Part shown: positions 1-11,997 of the stretch, piece by piece
How positions within the stretch are numbered: the stretch's first letter is position 1
Layout: the number at the start of each line of letters is the position of its first letter
Origin: Balaenoptera acutorostrata
Taxonomy: Eukaryota; Chordata; Mammalia; Artiodactyla; Balaenopteridae
Direction: 5' to 3'
Length of the DNA stretch: 64,000 nt
NCBI RefSeq assembly: GCF_949987535.1
Contig: NC_080067.1
Span: forward strand, 42,133,533-42,197,532
Position numbers and translations under genes: made by a program
The notes under the pieces: generated by a model
Told to the model about the DNA's origin: nothing
The model's input: only the letters and a program-made list of their open reading frames with translations
Databases searched by the model: none

Positions 1-330
1 AGAAGTTCGTTGTTCACAAGACTCCAGACTTAGAGAACGAATGTATGGTTACCAGCGGGGAGGGATGGGGGGGAGGGATAGATTGGAAGTTTGAAATTGA
101 CATGTACACGCTGCTATATTTAAAATAGATAACCAACAATGACCTACTGTATAGCACAGGGGACTCTGTTCAATATTCCATAATAACCTAAATGGGAAAA
201 GAATTTGAAAAAGAATGGATACATGTATATGTATAACTGAATCACTTTGCTTTACACCTGAAGCTAACACAACATTGTTAATCAATGATAATCTAATAAA
301 AAATTTAAAATTGTTTTAATAAAATAAAAC
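1..330 (+). mobile_element. L1 3' UTR tail, truncated by window start
   Basis: The stretch reads as the 3' untranslated end of a cetartiodactyl-type L1: a G-rich patch (about 54-80), the 'ctactgtatagcacagg' block near 144-161, the 'gaatcactttgctttacacc' block near 239-258, and an A-rich end after about 295. The same block order recurs at 7140-7400 and 12590-12840, which supports the call. The element runs off the left edge, so its 5' extent is unknown. It has no coding content. Confidence 0.85.
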
Positions 331-1381
331 ACAGGGGATGGGAATGTTCTAGACTCAAAATGGTTAGCTTATTTCTCCTATATTGTGACTATTATTTCAA
401 GCAATGTTTCTAAGGTGAGATGCAGAAATTATATTTCCTCCCTTTTGTTAAAAAAAAAAAATGCTGGTTGTTAACATAGTTCTCTTTTCTCTTTCTTCCA
501 TCAATGAAGATAGAATAAGTGTATCAAGAAGGAAAACTAGATTGAAAAGGGAGGGAAATTATTTGATTTCTGCTGAGTGTGCTCTAGCTTCTCTTTCTTT
601 CTCATTCCAACATGCTCAAGTAAAATATAAATTTCTTGGTGGGAAAAAGCATATAACATCTTACAAAAGTATCTAATTTTTCCAATAAATTCCCCCATTT
701 GTGATCATGTACATTGTAAATGTAAATTTGTACATGTTCATTTGCACTCAGTAGATTTTCAGGAAATGTACAAATGAATGAATTCAAATAATAAGCCATT
801 AATGAAACTTAAGGGAAGCTCTTTTGTCAAAGTGGAATGACAAAATTCGATCTTAGAGAATTACTATAGTAAGGTGAAGCATTTTTAAAAGATAAACTCA
901 CTGAACCAATTAAAAGTCAGCACTGATTGATTGGTGTCTTGTTTAGATAGGTAATTCATTCCAACAACATTTATTGTATTCTAATGTCCAATAACCTAAT
1001 CACTCACATTGTAAGCACTTAGATACTTTTAAAGACAGAAAATGAGAGACAAGAAGAGGTAGCTCCCACTAAGGCCCAACAGTTGTGGAAACCCAGGCCC
1101 ACATCTGAAGCACTGAAGATGAATTTAAGCCGTTATATTTAAGTTTAAACTCAAAACTTGAACCTTTGTTACTATATTTCCACTCATCCATCTATAGAAC
1201 AATAATAGCCCAAATCCTTCTTCTGGTGGTTACTCATTTATAAATTCTTAGAGATAATTGAAGTCCAAGTTTCAGGGCTAATAAAAGCACTGCTTTATAT
1301 TCCTGTAGAAAAACTCATAGATCTTGTCATACAGACAAGAAAATGCAGAAAGTATCATGTGAAAATATTATGAGGTTGAGT
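331..1381. other. unique AT-rich sequence, no gene seen
   Basis: There is no convincing coding frame, RNA gene or clear repeat here. The short open frames near 461-676 and 602-799 overlap on opposite strands and show no protein-like composition. A weak L2- or MIR-like patch around 955-1020 is too degraded to name. Confidence 0.6.
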
Positions 1382-1390
1382 AGGAGTTTT

Positions 1391-1555
1391 TTGTTTTTTG
1401 TTTTTTAATATTTATTTATTTATTCAGCTGTGCTGGGTCTTAGTTGCAGCACATGGGATCTTTAGTTGTGGCATGCAGGGATCTAGTTCCCTGACCACGG
1501 ATCGAACCCAGACCCCCTGCATTGGGAGTGTGGAGTCTTAACCACTGGACCACCA
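1391..1555 (-). mobile_element. CHR-type tRNA-Glu SINE (older, short copy)
   Basis: Read on the minus strand, this begins with a tRNA-Glu-like head ('tggtccagtggttaagactc'), has a pol III B box (plus-strand 'ggatcgaacc' at 1499-1508) and ends in an A/T-rich tail at about 1391-1425. The 9-bp direct repeat 'aggagtttt' lies at 1382-1390 and 1556-1564, consistent with a target-site duplication, although part of the right copy could be SINE head. CHR SINEs are moved by L1 machinery. Confidence 0.85.
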
Positions 1556-1564
1556 AGGAGTTTT

Positions 1565-1805
1565 GATTTAATCATAGATTGGAGGGTAAATCCCTAAACT
1601 TTTGTTGCTTATGTCATGGAGGGCAGTTGGGTTCCTACTAAAGAACTCTTGGTTTCCTAAAATCCTAAACAAAGTTGGGATCCAGGAAAATAATTTTTAT
1701 GGATTATATTTTATGAAAAAAATCACCTCACCTTGAATCAAGATCCAAAATCATCTCCTTTAATGAATCAAAGTAAATTTGACGTTGCTAAATAACACCT
1801 TCTTC
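1565..1805. other. unique sequence between SINE and MIR
   Basis: No gene or recognisable repeat is visible in this short interval. Confidence 0.5.
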
Positions 1806-2400
1806 CTTGATGCTACAAACATGTATTAAATTCCTCTTCTGTGTCAGGCTGCATGCTCAGCTTTGCATAACGCTTTATGGTACATACAAATGCGTCATCT
1901 CACTTGATTCTCCTACCAGCCCTTTGGGGCTACTGTTATTATGATTTCTACTTTACAGTCAAATAAACAGAAGCCTAGAGAATTTAAGTGCCCAAGATCA
2001 GTAAATAAGAAATGGAGCTCATTCTTTTTTTTTTTAACTTTTTTAATTTTTTATTTTTAATTTAATTTATCTATTCATTTATGGCTGTGTTGGGTCTTCG
2101 TTTCTGTGCGAGGGCTTTCTCTAGTTGTGGCAAGCGGGGGCCACTCTTCATAGCGGTGCGCGGGCCTCTCACTATCGCGGCCTGTCCCGTTGCGGAGCAC
2201 AGGCTCCAGACGCGCAGGCTCAGTAATTGTGGCTCACGGGCCCAGCTGCTCCGCGGCATGTGGGATCCTCCCAGACCAAGGCTCGAACCCGTGTCCCCTG
2301 CACCGGCAGGCAGACTCCCAACCACTGCGCCACCAGGGAAGCCCTGGAGCTCATTCTTAACCCACAATTTCTCCCATGGAATTAGATAACTTGCTTAAAA
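1806..2400 (+). mobile_element. MIR element split by a CHR SINE
   Basis: The left part (about 1840-2012) shows the MIR core order: a 'ctttatggtacat' patch, 'ctcacttgattctcctac', the 'ttacagtcaaataaacag' block (degraded form of the usual 'ttacagatgaggaaactg'), and 'gcccaagatcagtaa'. The right part (2359-2400) continues the MIR. The interruption is the SINE at 2027-2344 with its duplication, so the MIR is the older layer. Confidence 0.75.
2027..2344 (-). mobile_element. CHR SINE (long cetacean-type), near full length
   Basis: The minus strand carries the tRNA-Glu-derived head at about 2320-2344, a pol III B box (plus-strand 'ggctcgaacc' at 2280-2289), the long SINE body with the 'agaaagccctcgcaca' block near 2106-2123, and a tail at 2027-2070. 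A perfect 14-bp duplication 'tggagctcattctt' occurs at 2013-2026 and 2345-2358, which fixes the insertion boundaries. The open frames here on both strands are chance frames of the SINE. Confidence 0.93.
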
Positions 2401-2876
2401 CTGTGTAAGTACTAAATCCGAAAATAAAATCTTCACCAGATTTTAAGTCTCAATAATATAGATTTTCCAAGTTCCATTCAATCAGTCAAAGCCTGAGAGA
2501 TTCCATAGTAAAACCACAACTCTTCACAGCATGTTTTTTTGAGTTGTCCCTCTCTAAGTGATACATGTTATTTTGGGCAGTCTCATGTGATGAAAGAGAT
2601 AATGGGCTCTTTGGGTGGTAATAAAAACAAAATCACTACTTTGACAGTCAGTAAAATAGAAATTGAAACTTTAAAAAAATAAGATTTTCTGATTTCACAA
2701 ATGAGCCGTCAAGAAATTTTGGTTTTAGTTTCTTGGTGTTATTTTCCCTGTCGCTTAAATAATAACATGCCAATTTATGAAGTCCTTTGGGCTCACTTTA
2801 ACATGTAAATGAACAACTCAAATTCTATTTAAGCTTTCATATACAGGATCAAAAATAGAGAAGTATGAGAAGAAAG
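2401..2876. other. unique sequence, no gene seen
   Basis: AT-rich sequence without a protein-like frame or a repeat that I can name. Confidence 0.5.
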
Positions 2877-3730
2877 TGTTCTGGTCTGGGTAGGTCCTCA
2901 AGCCCAAGGCAGCAGGCTAGGATGGGTTGAAGGGAGGCCCAGGCAACAAGGGAGCTGGGGCTTCGGGGTCACAGCCAATCAGGAAAGCCTGGCTATTTGA
3001 GGCAGAGCATCCCTGGGGCAGCTCTTTATTTTTCTGTTAAGAGTGAAGAACAAGGTGACATATGACCCACCAACAGATACCAAGAGTGGAGGTCTGAGGG
3101 AGAAGAGTTCACATCCAAAGGATCAGTCAGAAAACCTTGCTCTGCCAGATTAGGCAAATGAATGAGGATTACAACAAGATGGCCAGCAGAAGAAAAGACC
3201 CACTAGCAATTCCTGAGCAGAAGAGTATCAAGAACAGTGAAGAGTCTGAGATATTACCCTAGTTTCAAGCTAAGAAGTTCACCTGCCACAATTTCACGGA
3301 TGTTGGCAGAAGACACAAGATTCCTGACTCAGAGACAAAGGACTATACACTCAGAACACAGCAAACAACATGAGCATCAACATGTTTGCATCAATTCCCC
3401 TTGTCCTCAAGTTCCTCAGGGCAATGTGGATGAACCCCCATGCATGCCTGCACATGCAGTGGGTTCCGCTATGGGAAAGGAACCCTGACCTTAGGGAACA
3501 TAAATCTTTTCTGATGAACAGTAAGCTTCCTCGTCTTTTGCTCTGAAAGGAGACTATCTTCCAAGTCTCCTCACTGTACAAATATCTTGAAAAGAAAGTC
3601 CAGAAATGTAGAAATGCAAGAGAAACACAGGGCAAATTATCGCTAATAAAGAGCTGCCTCCTGGGTGGCTCTACATCCAGTTCCTCATCTGCGGTCACTT
3701 TAAAGGACAACTGCGACCCGGTCATAATGA
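2877..3730 (+). other. possible old LTR-like sequence, unassigned
   Basis: The segment is richer in G and C than its flanks. Near its right end it has an 'aataaagagctgcctcctgg' polyadenylation-signal context (about 3644-3663), followed by a stretch ending in 'cggtca' near 3723, reminiscent of an R-U5 region. I found no clear 5' 'TG' boundary or flanking duplication, and no viral genes. The opposing open frames (3237-3488 plus, 3351-3725 minus) look like chance. It could equally be ordinary unique sequence. Confidence 0.25.
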
Positions 3731-5079
3731 ATTCTCTGAAAATCTGGACAAGAAGGGAAGAATCTGCCCTGTGTTGGGCTCTCTAGAAGCAGACTTTGAG
3801 ATGAAGATTCATATGTGAATGATTTATTAAAGAAATTATCCCAGAACAATCCAGTAAAGGAATGAGGGGGAAGCAACAGTAAAGGGGAGATCTCAGGTCA
3901 AGTTCTATGATAGCTTCAGCCTGATCCTGAAGGAAAACTCTGGAGTGTAGATTATGCCTCAGAGTTCTCCCCATCTGAGGAAAGGGATCTGGGCTTTTAA
4001 ACTCCCATCCCTTTTAGTCATTGGCTAGGGCCACTCCAGGGGGATGTAAACTCCCAGGCACTTATAGCTGTCTGTGTTTTCAGGAGAAGCAGCTCCAGTA
4101 CCCTGCAGGCAGGTTCATAAGGAAGAGACACTCTAGGAGGCAAAAGCATACTGAAGCAAGGGTAGAGGCACACAGAAATGGTAAAGAGGGCTGAGGTGGT
4201 CTAATTGCTTAAATCCACTTTCATTATGTTCACTTAATGCTGTTATAGTTTCTTCAAAATGATGGTCAAAATTTCTAGGGAAAAACTTATAAGAGGAGAG
4301 TTAGTGGGGTGAGTAAAAGCCCACTGCTGCAGTTGATCTCACATTCGTGACTGGTATTCATTATCTCATTCCTTTACCATCCATCCTAGGTTTCCTTTAT
4401 CATTAGCTAGCACTGTTGCTGGTCTTGGCAGCTTGCCTGGTGGAATGAACCAGACCTTCATCCTTGAGAGATCTGAGCCAAGTTATGACTATTCTATCAG
4501 ACTTTCATTGCTGTAATTGTCCACTCACAGGTAAAAAATAACCATGGGAGCACCAAGACAAAGCCCAGTGGATCTCTTAGATCTCCTCCCCATTTTGTAG
4601 TAGCAATCCTACATCTTCATGATACTCAAGTTCAATTACCCCTGACACTATGGTAGCTCCTTTCTTTTCTACTATCACAAGGAGCTCTAAATGACTAAGT
4701 GGCAGCCATAGCTTTATTGTAAATGGAATTCTTATTGTGTCCCTTGGAGTCAACACCCCTCCTCTGGGAACCAGGACCTCTAAACCCACAGAACCTGAAG
4801 TTGTGTGGTCATACGCACATGGACTTACTTGCTCTCCTGTTAGTTCCTGAGGCTGAGCTATTCACAGACACTTTCAGCTTTCTGACTTCAATAGCCCAAA
4901 AGCAAACTTTCAAAGAAGAGTCACAAGTTCAGGTCATTGGATGAAGTTAGAGGAGAGGTACAGAGAAATGATAAAAGAGATCCAAGGTGGTGTGGGTAGG
5001 GAACCAACAGTGTTTGCTATGGAATCAAACAAGAAAGTTCCAGGCAAATTATTGCTTCAAGAAGCTTGTAATTTTCTAT
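3731..5079. other. unassigned sequence, possibly an old LTR or DNA repeat at 3770-4215
   Basis: Composition and phrases such as 'gattcatatgtgaatgattt' (3808-3827) suggest an old interspersed repeat between about 3770 and 4215, but I cannot name a family. The remainder up to 5079 shows no gene. Confidence 0.3.
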
Positions 5080-5215
5080 CCTTCATTCATTCATTCAATA
5101 CCCACAATGTACCCAATATAGTGCTAGGTGCTGATAACACCAAGATAAATAACACATCGTACTTTAACCCACAGAGTTCACAGTTCAGTGTGGGAGACAG
5201 ACAGGTAAACCAACA
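5080..5215 (-). mobile_element. L2-like 3' end remnant (antisense)
   Basis: Shows the antisense L2 end pattern: 'ttcattcattcattcaata' at about 5083-5101, 'gtgctaggtgctgataaca' near 5120, then a degraded 'acagttcagtgtgggagaca' block. MIR-related sequence is an alternative because the ends are similar. Confidence 0.5.
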
Positions 5216-5371
5216 TTTGATATTTTGGTGACAAGGAACACCAGATGGAAGTGCGGACTGACTGAGAGTCAAGATGGCTCACAGATGAGGTGCCTTCTTA
5301 ACCAGGTCTGCAAGATGAATACAAGTTTGCCAGAGTATTAGCTCCAGGAGAGGGTAAGAGAGAGACAGAGA

Positions 5372-5761
5372 TGATATCTTAGTTTGGGCTGCTATAAAAA
5401 AAAAAAAAATACCGTAGACTGAGTGGCTCATAAACAACATAAGAAATTTATTTCTTATAGTTCTGGAGGCTGGGAGTCCAAGATCAGGGTGCCAGCATGA
5501 TCAGGTTCTGGTGAGAGCCCTCTTCCAGGTTACAGTCTGCCAATTTCTCATTGTATCTTCATATGGTGGAAAGAGAAAGAGAGAGAGCAAGCTCTTTTGT
5601 GACTCTTATAAGGGCACTAATCTCATTCAAGAGGGCTCCTCCCTGCGACCTCATCTAAATCTAATTACCTCCCAAAGGCCCCACCTCTTAATACCATCAC
5701 ATTGAAGGTTAGGGCTTCAACATATGAATTTTAGGGGGGCACAAACATTCAGTCCATGACA
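5372..5761 (-). mobile_element. MaLR-type (MST/MLT1-like) solo LTR, antisense
   Basis: Read in reverse this is a mammalian MaLR LTR: start near 5761, the 'ccaaaggccccacctctta' complement at about 5673-5691, the 'ttataagggcactaatctca' block at 5606-5625 (complement of the usual LTR box), and the 'ttctggaggctgggagtcca' block at 5461-5480. 'agaga' flanks both sides (5367-5371 and about 5761-5765), compatible with the 5-bp duplication of this class. An A run at 5396-5409 interrupts it. No internal viral genes are present, so it is a solo LTR. Confidence 0.8.
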
Positions 5762-5765
5762 GAGA

Positions 5766-6715
5766 AGAAATGTTCATCCAAATCCAAAACACATACACAT
5801 GGCCCCTTTCGGAAAGTATGGCCATACAGGCGGGCAGTGCCACAATTAATACTGTGGCATAGTCTCAACTTCTAATGGGATCTCAAGTTTTCCTGTGCTC
5901 ATCCTCAGTTCTGCCATGCAGAAGAGGAAAACAGCATGAGTTAAGGTCAAGGGTATCTGGGGGCCCTCATACCAGGGAATAAAGCATTCAATGGAATGTT
6001 TGAAAAAGTTAAAAGCTGTTCCTGCATTTAATTCTCTTAAAAATGGTAATAACAGTATTGTTTGCAGGAACCTGTCTCTTGGTGTTTCCTTTCCTAGATT
6101 CTACCTCTGTTCTGTTGCTTTTCTCTTTTTCCTGCCTTGAGATCTGATAGTAAGATGGAGACCTCCAAACCTTGAGACCAAGTAAGAATGGAAACTAGAA
6201 CAAAGGGAACCCCAAAACTTCCCTGGAGCCTCTCAAAGAAGGGAGCTTGGCTGGACCTTATAGAAATCACAAAGACTTTCTCCTGCTCTGGCCCAATATT
6301 TAAACTAAAATCAATCTGCTTGACTTATTAAACTTTATTAAACTCACACTATCTTGCCCCATTTGTTGATATCCTACATCAGCCAGTGTTCCAGCTGAAA
6401 ATATATGGCATATGGAGACAGCACATATTCAAGGACTTGAGGCAAACAAGGCCATTGTGCCTCTAATAGGAGATACTGATTCCAAGCAGCTCAGGCCGTT
6501 TCCCAACCAGTATAAAAGTCACAAAGTAAACTGTCAGAGCCAAAAACTACACATTTCCTAGACCCTATCTGCCTCACCAATGGCACAATTTCAGGAGTAC
6601 AGATAAAATACCTTCTATGACCACAAACTATACCCTGAACTTTCACAGTTCCTTTGTCCACAGAGGCACAACTCTGTAAGTCTTACCTGAAATTTGCACC
6701 TCAACAAAAATGGAA
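5766..6715. other. unique sequence, no gene seen
   Basis: No protein-like frame is visible. A cytosine- and thymine-rich part around 6080-6330 may be an old repeat, but I cannot assign it. Confidence 0.45.
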
Positions 6716-6719
6716 TTAT

Positions 6720-7410
6720 TCTAGCCACTATGGAGAACAGTATAGAGGTTCCTTAAAAAACTAAAAATAGAGTCACTAAAAATCCAGTGATCCCACTCCT
6801 GGGCATATATCTGGAGAAAACTCTAATTCAAAAAGATACATGCACCCCAATGTGCATAGCAGCACTATTTACAATAGCCAAGACATGGAAGCAACCTAAG
6901 TGTCCATTGACAGATGAGTGGATAAAGAAGCTGTAGTATATATACACAATGCAATATTACTCAGCCATAGAAAAAAGAATGAAATAATGCCATTTGCAGC
7001 AACATGGATGGACCTAGAGATTATCATACTAAGGAAAGTAAGTCAGACAGAGAAAGACAAATATCATATGATATCACTTATACATGGACTCTAAAAAAAA
7101 AATGATACAAGTGAACTTATTTACAAAACAGACCCACAGACATAGAAAACAAACTTATGGTTACCAAAGGGGAAAGGGGGTGGGGGATAAATTAGGAGTT
7201 TGGGATTAAAATATATACACTATTATATATAAAATAGATTACCAACAAGTACCTACTGTATAGCACAGGGAACTATATGTCTTGTAATAACCTATAATGG
7301 AAAAGAATCTAAAAAAGAATATATATGTATAACTGAATCACTTTGCTGTACACCTGAAACTAACACAAGATTGTAAATCAACTATATTTCAATAAAATCT
7401 TTTTTAACTG
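6720..7410 (+). mobile_element. 5'-truncated L1: ORF2 C-terminus and 3' UTR
   Basis: The left part (about 6730-7100) is the degraded end of L1 ORF2; for example 'gacatggaagcaacctaagt' at 6883-6902 encodes the TWKQPK segment also present in the long copies. The right part is the 3' UTR, with the G-rich patch (7168-7190), 'gtacctactgtatagcacag' (7249-7268) and an A-rich end at about 7392. Frames are broken by small indels and an A run at 7094-7103, so no protein is made. Confidence 0.9.
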
Positions 7411-7439
7411 GACTTACTGAATTTGAATGAACAGATGTT

Positions 7440-8460
7440 TACAGTCAACATTTTCAACAAATATTTACTGGTTACCTGCTATGTGCCAGTTATGACATCT
7501 GTGCTAATTATTCATTGGTCAACAAGAGAGCCATGTTACTTACCCTCAAAGACTTTAGACTAGAGACAAATAATAAACAAATATATAAATAAAGACATAA
7601 CAAATTATGATGTGTTATAAAGAAAAAGTATAGGATTTTATAAGTGATACTTGCAGTGGATAAAGTGCGGTCCTCTACTTCACATTTGTGATCAGGGAAA
7701 GCCTCACTTGCCAAGGCCTGAAGGGTCAGTGGGAGCTGACCAGATCTTAAGCTGGGAGAAAAGCATTCACTGCAGAAAGAACAGCTTGTGTGAAGGATAA
7801 GGAAGAAAGAGCTTTGAAAGTATGAGGAATGGAATAAGGACCAATATGGCTGAGATACAACAAGCAAAAGGAGACAGGCTAATAAAAAAAGATGAAATCT
7901 TGCCATTTGTGACAACATGGATGGACCTTGAGGGTATTATGCTAAATGAAGTAAGTCATATGGAGAAAGACAAATACTATACGATTTCACTCATATGTGG
8001 AAAATAAATAAATAAACAAAAACAAGACAAACATGTAGATACCAAGAACACAGTAGTGGTTACCATAGGGGAGGGGTTGGGGAGTAGGGTGAAATGGGTA
8101 AAGGGAGTCAACTGTATGGTGACAGATGGAAACTAAATTTTTGGTGGTGAGCATGCTATAGTGTATACAGAAGTAGAAATATAACATTGTACACATGCAA
8201 TTTACATAATATTATAAATCAATGTTACCTCGATTTTTTAAAAAAGGAGACAGGCTAGGTAGGGTCAGCTGTGCTAAAGAGCTAGGGTTTGCTCTGAATG
8301 GATTGCAATGTTTCAAGAGAATGGTGACGTGATTCAATTTAGGTTTTGTTGGGGGAGGATGGTTATTATCTGTCTGGCTGCTGGGTAGAGAATGGATTTT
8401 AATGGTGGGATGAGTGGGCATGAAAGAAGTGGGCTTGAGGGGAAGGCAACTCCTCCCTGT
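7440..8460 (-). mobile_element. antisense L2 split by an L1 insertion
   Basis: Left part 7440-7881 and right part 8242-8460 are consecutive segments of one L2 in reverse. The order is: 'tttactggttacctgctatg' end region (7463-7482), the region equivalent to 'gggaaagcctcacttgccaa' (7695-7714), the 'agctgggagaaaagcattca' block (7750-7769), then after the interruption the 'atggtgacgtgattcaattt' block (8321-8340). The middle is an independent L1 (7882-8241). Confidence 0.75.
7882..8241 (+). mobile_element. old 5'-truncated L1 3' end with perfect 16-bp TSD
   Basis: Contains an ORF2 end with 'gacaacatggatggacctt' (about 7911-7929), 'gaagtaagtcatatggag' and a 3' UTR with a G-rich patch at 8070-8090. 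Its flanks carry the perfect 16-bp duplication 'aaaaggagacaggcta' at 7866-7881 and 8242-8257, which defines the insertion. Its 3' UTR differs from the L1 at 6720-7410, so it belongs to an older subfamily. Confidence 0.9.
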
Positions 8461-11400
8461 GACTTAGTCTAGGCCATCAAAAACAAGATACCCAAGCTTC
8501 ATCCATTTGCCTGAGATTTGTCACACCCAAAGAGAGTGTGAGTAGGACCAGAGGCCATCCCTTTGCTAGTTGCCATTTCCTCAAGTAGACTTGGAATCAA
8601 ACTGGGAGTCAAACACGTGAACGCCATGCTCAAGCCCGCCATTGAGAAATGAATGAATGAGATTTGACCAAATAGACACTATCTTATTATCCACAAATTA
8701 ATCTCTGAATACGTTTGGGTTGGCTATGGGGCGTAGGGGTGCTGTCAATGCAGCCAGAATCAGGGAATGGTTTTGACTTTAGCAATTGCTCCACACTTGG
8801 TACAACATAAACTATGGATAAAGTGTTTTTCCACGGGGAGATTGTGTTTTACATATACAAAACTCATAATTTGTGTTTATGGAAAAGATTTAGACACTGG
8901 AATGTTATTTATGTTTTTAATTTGTCGGCACCAGTAAATAACGTCCCACTTAGCTGGCAGCTCCTGGGCAAAGCATTTACTTCTGAAATACAGTGTCCCC
9001 AACCTATTCTGGCCATCTCCTTGCTTGGGGCTGCTTATCCATAAAACCGTAATCAATGTGCTTAATAAATATTTATAGACTAGACGGATGAATGAGTGAA
9101 CCCTTATATCTTTTCTATTTACCAGATGCATCAACCCAATTCAGATTCTGCTTTACAGTCTGTTGTACCATTTAATTAACAACATGGGCGCCCCTTTGTA
9201 TTTTGTGATTTTTACTTCACTGCAACTACACTCCAATTTATCATCTTTAATACCATTGTATATTCAATATGCATTTTTCATATTACAGTTTTTTAAATTT
9301 ATACAGTGCATTTTTATTATTCATCAGCATTCACTGAGGAAGCCCCTTAGAAAACTGGTTTACATTTATTTCCTTTTGAAATCTTTATTTCTGAAAAGGC
9401 TAGATGTGTACAAAACACACTCACACACCCTGAGGACAGCTATAAGGATGAACAAGGTAAAGGCCTTTAAACTGGGAGACAACCCAGCTGGCAACTAAAG
9501 CCTATTGATTGTGCCTGTTAATATTTCTCCAAACCATCCGCATAGCTAAGGCTCAGTTCAGGCCGTCAGCATCGCTTACCTGGACTATTGCCATAGTCTC
9601 CTGTCACTTTAAAAAGAAAGCTGTCTTTTCTTTCCTCTTCCCTTAACTTAAGACTAAAATATATTTTGAGAAAAGACAATATCATCAATCCAGGGCAGAG
9701 AGATTTTAATAAATGGGCTTTTGACATGTTGCATCATAAATGAACCTTCCAAGTTTATAAGTGGTCCTTTGACAGGATGCATCATGTCAATCTATAGCTC
9801 AGAATTTTACTGATTTAATCCATAATTCATATAGTAATGGATCCTGAAAATTCCATTGCTTCCTTCCTTCTCACAAGGGCAGCTCTGCTCACACAACTTG
9901 AGGTTGATCAGCTGGTGTTATGTGGCTAAAACAGTGCAGTATCCTCTGAATGAGCCAGTCAGCGGATCCTCACCCAGTGTCTCTCAAACTTAGGTTATCA
10001 TTGGACCATCTTACTACTTCAACTGTACCCACTTCCTTTTGTACTATTAGTCACTTAATTTTTAAAAATCAAACAAATTCTTAATTTACTTATAAATGTG
10101 ATTTTATATTACCAGCACAAACAGAAAACCAGCATCAATTGTCATTAAAAGAAGCTTGCACAATTCCATAAAGGCCACAGCTAATTCACATAGCAACAGC
10201 GGAAGGAACACCACAATTTGGGAAAGACTCAACTAGCCAACTCTATCACCTCCACTGATCAGGAAAGGAGCTGGGGAATAATAATAGGACATTATAGTAA
10301 ATTCAAGACTGGCTAGACTTAGCATAAATAATCTAAAATTGAATTGGGCTTGTGACCTGTTTATCATCAGGGTCTCCCGTGAGTCCCAGGGTATCCGTGT
10401 TGGCCAGACCTCCCAGGCTAGTCAAGGCTTGGAAGCATTTGTTTCATTGTCTGTTTTTTAATAGAATCAGATGGCTTTCTTGAAAAATTAAAATCCTGGG
10501 AGGATCAGGGGAAGAATAAGGGGAGAAAAAATGAATTTTGGTGAATAATATTAAAGATACGGAAAAAGAAGGAAAGCACAAAGATATGGCAAGGAATCAT
10601 AAAAGTGGAGCATGTGTGGCCAGAAGACAACTTGGTAGCAATTACACTCTGCTCTTCCAGAACAATTTTGGCTTATTGCACAGGCAAAAACCTGGAAATA
10701 CTATTCATACAGAATAAAGAATATAAAAATCTTCTGAAATGTTAACTGGTTTTAATTATGTAAACAAAATCAGAACAGCAACACCCTTATTTAGGAAGAG
10801 ATAGGTATTCTTTTGTTTGGAAGGTCTGGGCAAAGTCGGATTTAGTTTTAGAGCCTATAAATTTTTTAATAATTTTGATGCTTTGGAATAATGTTAAATG
10901 AAAATGATGTTGATAATGACGAAGAAAATCACAAAAATTCCTGGCATTACATAACTTTATATAACTCTAATTCTTAATTGACATATATTAGACCTTTCAA
11001 CTGAATCTCTAATCTAACCCATATCTCCTCAGCTAGCCAAATTTTATTCTTTTTTCCTTGGTTTCTTTCATTCATTTTTCTACCCGGCATTTGTTTGCTT
11101 GCTGCTTCTCCTACTATTGAGAGAATTGCCAACAAATGCATTCATACACTTCATCTACCATTTCTCCTGCCAAAAGACCTGCAGTATTCTAAGCGTGAAG
11201 CCAGGGTCTTCCTCTAGACACTCATGCTTCCTCCAGACAAATCCACCTACACATAGAAAGAAGGGAGGACTTAGAGAGTGTAGCACACCGTGGCACAGCA
11301 CCATATGGTACCAAGAATGGTGGACCCTACCAAGTTTGGATTGGGAACCCAGCTATAGCCCTCTCATTAGTTCTGTCATTTCTGGGCTACCTGGCTCACA

Positions 11401-11870
11401 AAACTAGCCCCAGGCCATCTGTTTTCTTCCTTGGAATTCTAATGGAATTGAATGAGAGGAACCCCTGTCCCCATAAAACCACTGACAGCTCCTTGGCCAC
11501 AGCCACCATTGAATCCTGTTTAGAGGACATTTTTCGACATGACTCAGAATAATCTTCCAGAACAAAGCGTCCTATGAATAATATCAATCTCATTTAAAAT
11601 GAAGGTGACTAATTGTTTTTGGATTAGCCGCTAAAATGTCTCATAACACAATTAAGGCTTTGAATGATAGGCCTTGTTTTAACTAAAGAAATGGAAAATT
11701 TTTTACTGGAAGTAACTCCAATTACCACAGTTAGACAAAAAAAGACCCAATATAGAGATATTTTTTGACTCTTGTTTTAGTCTAAGGAAACTTATTACGC
11801 TGGGATTTCACTTAGGAAATCTATTAATAGAGAGATTCAATCCTCATTTATACTAAAATGTATATATTTC
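8461..11870. other. long gene-free interval, mostly unique
   Basis: I see no gene, RNA gene or datable mobile element in this 3.4-kb stretch. Two open frames (8814-9044, 9163-9498) lack any domain or low-complexity signature and are probably chance. 'gtgcttaataaatatttata' near 9059 may be a short L2 or MIR end. The 9640-9860 part is repeat-free and could hold conserved regulatory sequence, but nothing in the window proves it. Confidence 0.5.
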
Positions 11871-11874
11871 ACTC

Positions 11875-11997
11875 AAATAACATCAGCACATGTTTGAGTG
11901 CCTCCTTCTGCGAGGTACTGATTGAGGTAGTGGAAAGAACAGAAGAAGGTATGATAACATACGGTGCCTGCCCTCAAGCTATTGATAACTTAGATTC
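11875..11997 (-). mobile_element. L2/MIR-like fragment (antisense)
   Basis: A 'gtttgagtgcctccttctgc' block (11892-11911) and a 'gtgcctgccctcaagctatt' block (11964-11983) match the order seen in antisense L2 ends. It is interrupted on the right by the palindromic element at 11998-12205. Confidence 0.5.

Noticed and set aside
2071..2389. Open frames of about 100 codons on both strands
   Set aside because: They lie wholly within a CHR SINE, and the same type of peptide appears in the SINE at 13155-13481.
3351..3725. 124-codon antisense frame as a possible gene
   Set aside because: No domain, no splice or promoter signal, an overlapping opposite frame, and it lies in a possibly LTR-derived segment.
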